NCBI GenBank assembly: GCA_964460185.1
Contig: CAYWTM010000034.1
Span: forward strand, 1-28,737
Direction: 5' to 3'
DNA from: JAVJPJ01 sp040217295
GTDB lineage: Bacteria; Pseudomonadota; Alphaproteobacteria; Rhodobacterales; Rhodobacteraceae
Length of the DNA stretch: 28,737 nucleotides
Part shown: piece after piece, positions 14,536-22,037 of the stretch
Numbering within the stretch: position 1 is the stretch's first letter
Layout of the letters: each line of letters starts with the position of its first letter
Made by a program: the position numbers and the translations under genes
Notes under the pieces: model-generated
The model's input: the letters and a program-made list of their open reading frames with translations, nothing else
Databases searched by the model: none
What the model was told of the DNA's origin: nothing

Positions 14536-16254
14536 ATGACACAACGTCCGTGGACGGCATTTTATGCGCCTGGCGAGCGCACAGATATTGCGTCACCCGC
14601 CTATCGTACCCTGCCCGACCTGGTCCGGTCAGTGTCGGAAACCCATGGCGCGGCCCCTGCATTCACATGCTGTTTGCCGAACGGGATGAATGGCACGCTG
14701 AGTTTTCAGCAGGTCGACGAGATGTCGGATTCGCTGGCGGTCTACCTGCGCGAGGTTGCCGGGCTCGGTCAGGGCGACCGGGTCGCGCTGCAGATGCCCA
14801 ATTGCCTGAGCTTTCCGGTGGCCGCCTTTGGTGTGCTCAAGGCAGGTTGCGTGCTGGTCAACGTGAACCCGCTATATACCGCCGAAGAAATGGCCAGGCA
14901 GTTCGAAGACGCAACACCCCATGCCCTGATCATCGTCGACATGTTCGCAGACAAGATCCCGGCTGCCACGCGCGACCACCCGATCCCCAATGTCATCGTC
15001 ACCCGTGTCGCGGAATTCTTTCCGGCCATGCCGCGCGGCATCGTGGGGCTGGTGCAGAAATACTGGGACAGGTCGGTCATTCCGGTCGAAACCGCCCATA
15101 CCCGCTTGCCCGATGCCATTGCGGCGGGCCGCGCGCGGATCGCGAAAGACCGGGTCGAGGTCGATGCCTATCACCAGCCCGTCACCTCCGACGACATTGC
15201 CGTCCTGCAATATACCGGCGGGACGACCGGCGTATCGAAAGGCGCGATGCTGACCCATGGCAACCTGATCATGAACATGGAACAGACCATGGAACTGCTG
15301 AATTCGAACGTGACCAAGGGCGAAGAAGTCGCCCTGACCGCCCTGCCGATGTACCATATCTTTGCCTTCACGGTGAATCTGCTTGGCTTTTACTGGCTTG
15401 GCGCCCGCAACGTCCTGATTCCCAATCCGCGCCCCCTGTCGAACCTCAAACGTGCCTTCGAGAACTACAAGATCACCTGGATGAGCGGGGTGAACACGTT
15501 GTTCAACGGGCTGACCAACGAGATCTGGTTCACCGACAGCCCGCCCAGACATCTCAAATTCGCCTCGGCAGGCGGCATGGCGCTGCAATCGTCGGTGGCC
15601 GAACGCTGGGAACAGATCACCGGCAAACCCGTGATCCAGGGCTACGGCCTGACGGAAACATCGCCCGTCCTGACGTTCGAGCCGCTGGGCAAGGCGCGTC
15701 CGGGCAGCATCGGGGTGCCGTTGCCATCAACCCTCGTGACCTGCCTCGATGAGGATGGGAACGAGGTCCCGCAGGGGGAACGCGGCGAGATCGCTGCCAA
15801 GGGCCCCCAGGTCATGAAAGGCTATTGGCAAAAGCCCGAAGAGACCGAGAAGGTCATGAAGAACGGCTGGTTCCTGACCGGCGATATCGGCGTGATGGAC
15901 CCCGACGGCTATTTCCGGATCGTCGACCGCAAGAAGGACATGGTGGTGGTGTCCGGTTTCAACGTCTATCCCAACGAGGTCGAAGACGTGCTTGCCGCGC
16001 ATCCCGGCATCCTCGAGGCGGCCGTGATCGGGGTGCCCGATGACGTGGCCGGCGAGGCGGTCAAGGCCTTTGTCGTCAAGGTCGATCCCGGCCTGACGGC
16101 CGAAGCGATACGGGCCTATTGCAAGGAACACCTGACCGCCTACAAGGTTCCCAAACGGGTGGAATTCCGCGACGAACTGCCGAAATCCAACGTGGGCAAA
16201 ATCCTCAGAAAAGACCTGCGCGCCGAAGAGCTTGCGCAGGTCGCGGCGGAGTAG
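14536..16254 (+). CDS. fadD: Long-chain acyl-CoA synthetase (FadD type)
   Basis: This 572-aa adenylate-forming enzyme has the P-loop-like YTGGTTGVSKGAML at 226-239, the acyl-binding/hinge region GYGLTETSPV, the GDIGVMDPDGYFRIVDRKKDM adenylation core, and VVSGFNVYPNEVED, matching the fatty-acid signature of FadD proteins. Near the C-terminus KSNVGKILRKDLR carries the catalytic lysine. It activates fatty acids or related carboxylates with ATP and CoA. The ATG at 14536 has GGGAGGG upstream. It is followed after 5 nt by a BASS-family transporter gene, an association suggesting uptake coupled to activation. The chain-length specificity cannot be read from the sequence. Confidence 0.9.
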   Translation: MTQRPWTAFYAPGERTDIASPAYRTLPDLVRSVSETHGAAPAFTCCLPNGMNGTLSFQQVDEMSDSLAVYLREVAGLGQGDRVALQMPNCLSFPVAAFGVLKAGCVLVNVNPLYTAEEMARQFEDATPHALIIVDMFADKIPAATRDHPIPNVIVTRVAEFFPAMPRGIVGLVQKYWDRSVIPVETAHTRLPDAIAAGRARIAKDRVEVDAYHQPVTSDDIAVLQYTGGTTGVSKGAMLTHGNLIMNMEQTMELLNSNVTKGEEVALTALPMYHIFAFTVNLLGFYWLGARNVLIPNPRPLSNLKRAFENYKITWMSGVNTLFNGLTNEIWFTDSPPRHLKFASAGGMALQSSVAERWEQITGKPVIQGYGLTETSPVLTFEPLGKARPGSIGVPLPSTLVTCLDEDGNEVPQGERGEIAAKGPQVMKGYWQKPEETEKVMKNGWFLTGDIGVMDPDGYFRIVDRKKDMVVVSGFNVYPNEVEDVLAAHPGILEAAVIGVPDDVAGEAVKAFVVKVDPGLTAEAIRAYCKEHLTAYKVPKRVEFRDELPKSNVGKILRKDLRAEELAQVAAE

Positions 16255-16259
16255 CGGGC

Positions 16260-17141
16260 ATGGTAGGTGCATTCGAACAGGCCCTGTTGGCGCTGATGAT
16301 CTTTGTCATCATGCTGGGGATGGGGGCATCGCTGACGCCGCGTGATTTCTACCTGGCGCTCAAACGTCCATATGGCCTGATGATCGGTGTGGTCAGCCAA
16401 TATGGCTTCATGCCGTTCATCGGCTTTTTGCTGATCACGACCCTGCCCCTGCCCTCGGCCATCGCGATCGGCGTGTTGATCATGGCCTGCATGCCGGGGG
16501 GGACGACCTCGAACATCTTCACCTATTTTTCCAAGGGCAACCTGGCGCTGTCGGTCCTGATGACGGTCACGTCCACCGTCTTCGGGGTGCTGCTGATCCC
16601 GATCGTGTTGGTGATCTACGCCAATGCGCTCGATCTCGAGATCCCGCGCGAAAACATCATCGCAACGCTGGTGTTGCTGCTGGTGCCTGTGGCCATCGGG
16701 ATGGTGATGCGCAAGCTCAACGCCAATGTTGGCGCCGTGACCGAGTTCATGGGCTCGCTGCTGGCGCTGTTTTTCATCGTGTTCCTGATCGTGTCATGGG
16801 TGCCGCGCAACTGGCAGTTCCTGATGACGACAACGCCTGCGACCTATGTGGCCGCCATCGGGCTTGGCCTTTTCGGGATCACGATCGGCTATGTTTTCGC
16901 CCGCTCCCTGCGCCTGCATCCACGCAATGCGCGCACCGTCGCACTGGAGACCGGGATCCAGAACGGGCCGCTGGCCATCGCGATCATCGCCTTCACCTTC
17001 TCCGGCGACGAGGCGCAAAGCTACATGGCCGTGCCGGTTCTTTATTCGCTGTTCATCGTGATCATGTCGACATTGGTGACGTTGGTGTTCCGCCGCGCCA
17101 ACACGGCGGCTGAACAAAAGATGCCGGACGGATTGTTGTAG
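16260..17141 (+). CDS. Bile acid:sodium symporter (BASS) family transporter
   Basis: This 293-aa polytopic membrane protein has about eight to ten hydrophobic helices. The family opening MLGMGASLTPRDFYLALKRP is clear, followed by CMPGGTTSNIFTYFSKGN, which belongs to the conserved crossover region of BASS proteins, and ALETGIQNGPLAIAII. Bacterial members import organic anions (bile acids, pyruvate, pantoate and others) with sodium. The ATG at 16260 is 5 nt after the fadD stop, with GGAG from the fadD end as ribosome binding site, so it is in the same operon. A 7-bp hairpin (17145-17151 with 17161-17167) starts just after its stop and may end the transcript, though it lacks a T run. Confidence 0.88.
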   Translation: MVGAFEQALLALMIFVIMLGMGASLTPRDFYLALKRPYGLMIGVVSQYGFMPFIGFLLITTLPLPSAIAIGVLIMACMPGGTTSNIFTYFSKGNLALSVLMTVTSTVFGVLLIPIVLVIYANALDLEIPRENIIATLVLLLVPVAIGMVMRKLNANVGAVTEFMGSLLALFFIVFLIVSWVPRNWQFLMTTTPATYVAAIGLGLFGITIGYVFARSLRLHPRNARTVALETGIQNGPLAIAIIAFTFSGDEAQSYMAVPVLYSLFIVIMSTLVTLVFRRANTAAEQKMPDGLL

Positions 17142-17277
17142 CGGCCCTCGCCCGCCGGACGCGAGGGGCACAACGCCGGGCAACGTGCGAATATTCCTTG
17201 CATGACCTATTGCGGTAAGCCGCAGTTGACCCCCACCTTCAAACCGGGCAGGCGGATTGCCCTTGGGGGTTGTTTCC

Positions 17278-18195
17278 TTGGATTACATATATGTCATCGC
17301 CGGTCTGATCGGCTTGTTTTTCGGCGGCGAAGCGCTGGTGCGCGGCAGCGTCGGAATTGCCCGGCGCATGGCGATCCCGCCGCTTCTGATCGGTCTGACG
17401 GTCGTGGGTTTCGGGACCTCCACACCAGAGCTGCTGGTCTCGGTTCAAGCCGCGTTGCGCGATGTGCCGGACATCGCGATTGGCAACATCGTCGGATCGA
17501 ATATCGCCAACATCTTGCTGATCGTCGGTCTGACCAGTCTGATCTGGCCCATTCGGGTTTCCGGTGCGACGCTGCGGCGAGATACGACCGTCATGGTCGC
17601 CGCCGCTGTCGCGTTGGTGCCGTTGTTTGCCATGGGCGAAATCGGCCGGCCTTCGGGCGGCTTGCTGATCCTGGCGCTGGCGGGCTACCTGGCCTGGGCC
17701 TACATTCAGCCCGGAGCCGCGATTGACGATGACGGCGACAGGTCGGTGCCTGCCTCGATCCTTGTCTCTGCGCTGTGGGTGCTGGGTGGGTTGGCCTTCT
17801 TGATGTTCGGCGCCCGGTTCCTGGTCGACGGATCGGTGTCCATTGCCCGCGACTTCGGCGTTTCAGAGGCCTTCATCGGTTTGACCATCGTGGCGGTGGG
17901 CACATCCCTTCCAGAACTTGCCACGTCCATCATCGCCGCCTTTCGGCGTCAGTCGGAAATCGCCATCGGCAATATCATCGGGTCCAACATCTTCAACGTG
18001 CTCGGGATTCTGGGAGCGACGGCCCTGATCACGCCCGTGCCGGTCGCCGACAGGTTCCTGACCTTCGATCTGCCGATCATGATTGCAGCCTCGCTGGCCT
18101 TGACGGCCGTGCTTCTGACACGCCCGGTCATCGGCAGGGCCATCGGCGTGGGCGCGTTGATCGCCTACGCCGCCTACATCTGGGTGGCGCAGTAG
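17278..18195 (+). CDS. Calcium/sodium antiporter (CaCA family, YrbG-like)
   Basis: This is a 305-aa membrane protein with the internal duplication that defines CaCA exchangers. The alpha-1 repeat has GTSTPE at 46-51 and GNIVGSN at 69-75. The alpha-2 repeat has GTSLPE at 208-213 and GNIIGSN at 231-237. Both glutamates that bind the cation are present. About ten transmembrane helices are expected. There is no ATG near the N-terminus, so the start is TTG. I prefer 17278 (MDYIYVIAGL) by comparison with family N-termini. TTG at 17263, with AGGCGGA six nt upstream, or at 17257 are alternatives. It stands alone and its ion specificity is inferred from the family. Confidence 0.88.
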   Translation: MDYIYVIAGLIGLFFGGEALVRGSVGIARRMAIPPLLIGLTVVGFGTSTPELLVSVQAALRDVPDIAIGNIVGSNIANILLIVGLTSLIWPIRVSGATLRRDTTVMVAAAVALVPLFAMGEIGRPSGGLLILALAGYLAWAYIQPGAAIDDDGDRSVPASILVSALWVLGGLAFLMFGARFLVDGSVSIARDFGVSEAFIGLTIVAVGTSLPELATSIIAAFRRQSEIAIGNIIGSNIFNVLGILGATALITPVPVADRFLTFDLPIMIAASLALTAVLLTRPVIGRAIGVGALIAYAAYIWVAQ

Positions 18196-18535
18196 CGCGC
18201 TGACACGGGGGAAATGGGTTGCGCCGCAGCCCGCCCATGCCCTCGATCCCGCGCCCGAGCGGGTGCTTCAACCGGGCAGCGCCATTTCCGGGCCTATCGC
18301 GGATGGTATCCAATGCCGGGGCCGACCCACGACGTTCACGCCGCAGGCATCGTGGAGGAGACTGGCCGAAGTTGGGTCGGAGGCCCGGCCTATTCAGGGT
18401 TTTCGGTAGCATTCGCACATCACGCGAAGGAAGTGACGCGGGCGACGCTGGACCGATGCGCCAACCCAACGTCGCGTGGTGTCTCCATGAGCGGCGAAAC
18501 ACCGGGGATCGCCGTGCTTCGCACACCGACCCGGT

Positions 18536-18590
18536 GGGGGGCCTTGCCCCCCGGACCCCCCAGGATATTTTCGAAACAGAGAAGACATGG
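18536..18590. repeat. GC-hairpin intergenic element (GGGGGGC-CTT-GCCCCCC plus GGATATTTTCGAAACAGAG tail)
   Basis: A 7-bp perfect stem GGGGGGC (18536-18542) and GCCCCCC (18546-18552) with loop CTT is followed by GGACCCCCCAGGATATTTTCG and a purine-rich AAACAGAGAAGA. This block resembles intergenic elements I associate with Rhodobacteraceae genomes, where such a C-run followed by GGATATTT is frequent. Copy number cannot be judged here. It may act as a terminator for a transcript coming from the left. Confidence 0.45.
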
Positions 18591-18653
18591 GGCGGTCGTG
18601 ACCGACTTCAGCCTTTTGGCGCACCCGCTGTCAGGCTGCTGGCGATCCGGCGC

Positions 18654-18673
18654 CGCAAGACCCGCGTCTTGCG
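18654..18673. other. Perfect hairpin CGCAAGAC-CCGC-GTCTTGCG
   Basis: An 8-bp perfect stem with a 4-nt loop is flanked by CCGG on both sides, which could extend the stem past a 3-nt bulge on the left. It lies in the long non-coding interval, about 60 nt after the previous hairpin. No T run follows. Its role is unknown. Confidence 0.4.
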
Positions 18674-18806
18674 CCGGACGTCGCGCGGGGTCCGTGGCCC
18701 GCCCGTGCGCGGATGTCGCACCCGGATAATTGACGAAGGTAACATAGTCACCGACAGCCACAGGGTGCATCGCCTAGACCGGTCTCCATCAAAGGAGGCC
18801 CTTGTC

Positions 18807-20024
18807 ATGCAACAGACCCACACCAGACCCGCCGACAGCTGGTCGCCCCTCTACTTCCTCGCCTCGCTGGGCGCGGGCGGCCTTGCCGTCACCTTCTTCA
18901 TGTACCTGATGTTCTGGGTGCCGCATCCCGGCCAGCCCGTCCCGGTCTTCGAAGACATCCTCGCGGCGTTCCAGTCGGGCAGCCTCGCCATGCAGGCCGC
19001 CATCCTGATCGCCGTGACCGGCATCGCCGGCTTCGCCTTTCTCAACATCAAGATGCTGGTCTGGAACCTCCGCCAGCTCTCGGCCTTCTCGAAGACCGAG
19101 GCCTACGCGAGGCTGGTGAACTCCAACGCCGAGACGACGCTTCTGGCCATGCCGCTGGCACTCGCCATGACCGTGAACGCCATGTTCATCCTCGGCCTCG
19201 TCTTCGTGCCGGGCCTGTGGTCCATCGTCGAATACATGTTCCCCGCCGCCATGATCGCCTTCGCCGCCATCGCATACCTGGCCTTCCGCCGGATCGGCGA
19301 TTTCCTCGGGCGCGTCCTGTCGGACGGCGGCGTCTTCGACGTGACCGCCAACAACTCCTTCGCGCAGCTCCTGCCTGCCTTCGCGCTCTCCATGACCGCC
19401 GTCGGCATGGCCGCCCCCGCCGCGATGAGCACCAACCCGCTGACCGTCGGAATCGCGCTGGTCCTGTCCATCGCGCTGGGCACCATCGCGGGCCTTTACG
19501 CGCTGGTCGCCGCCATCGTCGCCTTCAACTCGATGCTGCACCACGGCACGGCAAAGGAAAGCGCGCCGACCCTCATGGTCGTCGTCCCGATCCTGACCAT
19601 CCTCGGCATCATGATGATGCGCCAGGAGCACGGGCTGCACACCACCTTCGAGATGCATGGCGGCCGAGCCGACACGCTGATCCTGACCACCACGATCCTG
19701 GCCGTGCAGGCGGTCTTCCTGGCCCTCGGTCTCCTGGTGCTGCGCCGTCAGAACTACGCGGAGAGCTTCCTCACCGGTCCGAAGAACTCGGCGGGCTCCT
19801 ACGCGCTGGTCTGCCCCGGTGTCGCGCTCTCGGTGATGCTGCACTTCTGGATCAACAAGGGCCTCGTGGGCGCCGAGTTGATCGCCAAGTTCGGCACCGC
19901 CTACTGGGCCCTGACGGCCGTGGCCCTCGCCTTCCAGGTCGCGATGATCGCGCTGGTCTTCCACCTCAACCGGCGCCACTTCGGCCGCGGCAAGGGTGAG
20001 GACGCCCGGCTGCGCACCGCCTGA
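18807..20024 (+). CDS. Polytopic membrane protein of uncertain role
   Basis: This is a 405-aa protein with about ten hydrophobic helices and no signal peptide. It starts MQQTHTRPADSWSPLYFLAS. Visible features are a conserved-looking first helix (GAGGLAVTFFMYLMFWVPHP), a loop with NSNAETTLLAMPLALAMTVN, histidines at 245-246 and 275/278/284, and a single cysteine, C336, in YALVCPGVALS. The overall shape recalls TehA/SLAC1-like anion channels, and I have an uncertain memory of a family called TsoY in which some members carry selenocysteine; I cannot confirm either. The ATG at 18807 has AAAGGAGG 8 nt upstream, one of the best ribosome binding sites in the window. It is monocistronic: a long interval precedes it and a strong terminator follows. 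Confidence 0.8.
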   Translation: MQQTHTRPADSWSPLYFLASLGAGGLAVTFFMYLMFWVPHPGQPVPVFEDILAAFQSGSLAMQAAILIAVTGIAGFAFLNIKMLVWNLRQLSAFSKTEAYARLVNSNAETTLLAMPLALAMTVNAMFILGLVFVPGLWSIVEYMFPAAMIAFAAIAYLAFRRIGDFLGRVLSDGGVFDVTANNSFAQLLPAFALSMTAVGMAAPAAMSTNPLTVGIALVLSIALGTIAGLYALVAAIVAFNSMLHHGTAKESAPTLMVVVPILTILGIMMMRQEHGLHTTFEMHGGRADTLILTTTILAVQAVFLALGLLVLRRQNYAESFLTGPKNSAGSYALVCPGVALSVMLHFWINKGLVGAELIAKFGTAYWALTAVALAFQVAMIALVFHLNRRHFGRGKGEDARLRTA

Positions 20025-20047
20025 GGCGCGTGGAAACGAACCACCAC

Positions 20048-20083
20048 GACCGGCGCGGAGCCCCTCCGCGCCGGTCTTTCGTT
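20048..20083 (+). terminator. Intrinsic terminator after the membrane protein gene
   Basis: A perfect 13-bp stem, GACCGGCGCGGAG (20048-20060) and CTCCGCGCCGGTC (20064-20076), has a CCC loop and is followed by TTTCGTT. It begins 23 nt after the stop codon. This is the clearest intrinsic terminator in the window and separates the membrane protein gene from the glycosyltransferase cluster. Confidence 0.88.
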
Positions 20084-20132
20084 GGCGCGCCGCTTCTGTC
20101 GTGATACCACTGCCGCAAAAGGTCAAAGACCC

Positions 20133-21965
20133 ATGCCGAGCAGCGTATCCCAGTTCCAAGATCTGAAACCCACCTCGAAACACGGCACCGTCATGGCCGT
20201 GTCGATGATGAAGGACGAAGCGCCGTTCTTGCTGGAATGGTTCGCCCATCATCTGGCGGTCGGCTTTACCGATATCCTCGTCTACACCAATGATTGTTCC
20301 GACGGCACCGACGAGATGCTGATGCGGCTGGAAGAACTGGGGCTGGGGTATCACCGCCGCAATGACATTCCCGAAGGGATCAAACCGCAGCCCTCCGCGC
20401 TCAATCATGCGCAAAAGGAACCCAAGGTGCAGCAGGCCGATTGGGTTCTGGTGTTCGACGCGGACGAGTTTCTCGCGATCAGCCACCCCTCGGGCCATCT
20501 GGAGGGCATGCTGGATGACGCGGTTGCGCTGGGGGCCAACGGCATCGTCATCACGTGGCGCATCTTCGGGTCGGGCGGGGTGGTCGACTGGTCGCGCGCC
20601 CCCGTGACCGAGCAATATACCCGCGCCGCCCCGCCCCTGTGGAACAAGGGATGGGGCGTCAAGACGCTGTTCAGGTTCGACCCCGAACACTGGAAGCTTG
20701 GCATTCATCGGCCTTCGATCAAGAACAAGCACCTGGAAGACGGCTTTCCCGATACGGTGAAATGGCTCAACGGATCCGGCCTGCCGATGGAGGATTATTT
20801 CAAGTTCCGCGGCTGGCGGTCGATCCGGCGCACGGTGGGCTATGCCTGGGCGCAGATGAACCACTACGCGGTGAAGTCCGTCGACAGCTACGCGGTGCGC
20901 AAGTTCCGCGGCAACGTGAACAACAAGAAAGACAAGTACAACGCCGAGTACTGGAGCCTTCAGGACCGCAACGAGGTCGAGGACCGAACCATCTTGCGCC
21001 ATGCGCAGGACCGGGCGCGGATCATGGCGGAATTGCTGACCGACCCGGTGCTGAGCCGGTTGCATCATGCAGCGCTCGACCGGGTGGAGGCGCGGCTGGA
21101 CGACTTTCGCAAGACCCCTGCCTACCAGGAGCTGAAAGACGGCCTGATCGAGGCTTCGAAGGTGCCGATCACCCAGGTCGAGGCGAAACCGCCGCAGGCG
21201 CGTGACCCCGCCAAGATCGCGGCCCTGATGAGCGAGGTGGAACAAAAGGCCGCCAGCCGCCCCAGGGATGAACGGCGCAGCGAAACCATCGCCGGTTGGG
21301 CCGCCGAGGGCGGCGATCCCTACATGCCGGGCGATCTGGACCTGTCGGGCGATATGGCGTTCGAATGGGTCGCCAACCACGAGATCGACCTGCCCGCTGA
21401 TCCGCGCGTGTTCAACCCCGAGACGCTGAATGCGATCCTCGCGGGCCGGTTCGAACGCCGCCATGCGCGCAACATCGCGGGCTACCTGGAGGGCTGCGCG
21501 CGCCTGCTTGAAATCGGGACCGGCGTCGGGTTCATCGCGATGCGCGCGATCCAGGTCTCGGACGATCTGGTGGTGATGGCCCACGACGGCCGCGCGCCCC
21601 TGACGGCCCTTGGCCAGCAGATCGCCGCACGCGCCGGGATCGTGAACTCGGCGCGCCTGAAATGGACGGACGGGCCGTTGCGTTTTGCCAGCGACAGCGG
21701 CGTGCAGGCCAGGGGGCTGGCGGCCTATCTGAAGGATTTCAGGCCGACCGTGCTGCGCCTTGCGCGCGCCGATGATGCCCCCCCGGAGGTGGTGGCGGCC
21801 CAGGACCTCGGCACCGTACGGCGGGTCTTGTTGCCCTTCGTGTCCGATGACCAGATGCAAGACCTGCGCGGGCGATATGGCCCCGTGCTGGAGGCCAAGG
21901 GATTTGTCGAGGATCCCGACCGGGCGGGATCGGGCAGCCTGCAATTCGATCTGAAATCGGACTGA
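20133..21965 (+). CDS. Family 2-like glycosyltransferase with a C-terminal methyltransferase-like domain
   Basis: This is a 610-aa two-part protein. Residues 15 to about 260 resemble the Glyco_tranf_2_4 group: VMAVSMMKDEAPFLLEWFAHH, LVYTNDCSDGTDEML, and the DxD nucleotide-sugar/metal motif DADEF at 109-113. A charged linker spans about 280-400. The last 200 residues contain LLEIGTGVGFIAMRA at 458-472, which looks like motif I of Rossmann methyltransferases (FkbM-like architecture). No transmembrane segment is evident. It likely transfers a sugar to a glycan and may modify it. The ATG at 20133 follows GGTCAAAGA, a modest ribosome binding site. It opens the glycan-related cluster. The methyltransferase reading is tentative; the second S-adenosylmethionine motifs are not obvious. 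Confidence 0.82.
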   Translation: MPSSVSQFQDLKPTSKHGTVMAVSMMKDEAPFLLEWFAHHLAVGFTDILVYTNDCSDGTDEMLMRLEELGLGYHRRNDIPEGIKPQPSALNHAQKEPKVQQADWVLVFDADEFLAISHPSGHLEGMLDDAVALGANGIVITWRIFGSGGVVDWSRAPVTEQYTRAAPPLWNKGWGVKTLFRFDPEHWKLGIHRPSIKNKHLEDGFPDTVKWLNGSGLPMEDYFKFRGWRSIRRTVGYAWAQMNHYAVKSVDSYAVRKFRGNVNNKKDKYNAEYWSLQDRNEVEDRTILRHAQDRARIMAELLTDPVLSRLHHAALDRVEARLDDFRKTPAYQELKDGLIEASKVPITQVEAKPPQARDPAKIAALMSEVEQKAASRPRDERRSETIAGWAAEGGDPYMPGDLDLSGDMAFEWVANHEIDLPADPRVFNPETLNAILAGRFERRHARNIAGYLEGCARLLEIGTGVGFIAMRAIQVSDDLVVMAHDGRAPLTALGQQIAARAGIVNSARLKWTDGPLRFASDSGVQARGLAAYLKDFRPTVLRLARADDAPPEVVAAQDLGTVRRVLLPFVSDDQMQDLRGRYGPVLEAKGFVEDPDRAGSGSLQFDLKSD

Positions 21966-22037
21966 GACCGCGCGTCGGGGCTTGGCGCTGCCCCACGCGC
22001 TGGCCTATCGTGGCGCGAAACGGGGCAAGGGGCGGAC

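Larger units (their letters stand above)
18196..18806. other. 611-nt interval without a convincing gene
   Basis: Open frames exist on both strands, but their translations are arginine-, proline- and alanine-rich with no family resemblance, and none has a good ribosome binding site. The interval holds two hairpins described separately, a purine-rich tail after the first, and the strong AAAGGAGG of the next gene at its right edge. It could contain the remains of an eroded gene or a small RNA, but I see nothing specific. The promoter of the downstream membrane protein should be near its right end; I could not pick a clear -35/-10 pair. Confidence 0.5.

Noticed and set aside
18219..18806. N-terminal extension of the membrane protein by about 196 codons
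   Set aside because: The extended part is Arg/Pro-rich without family features and crosses two hairpins, while AAAGGAGG sits right before the ATG at 18807.
18789..21944. A very long leftward open frame (1051 codons) spanning the membrane protein, a terminator and the glycosyltransferase gene
   Set aside because: It is antisense to two well-supported genes and a terminator, its translation is low-complexity (His/Asp/Gly/Arg-rich) and matches nothing. It is a by-product of high third-position GC on the opposite strand.
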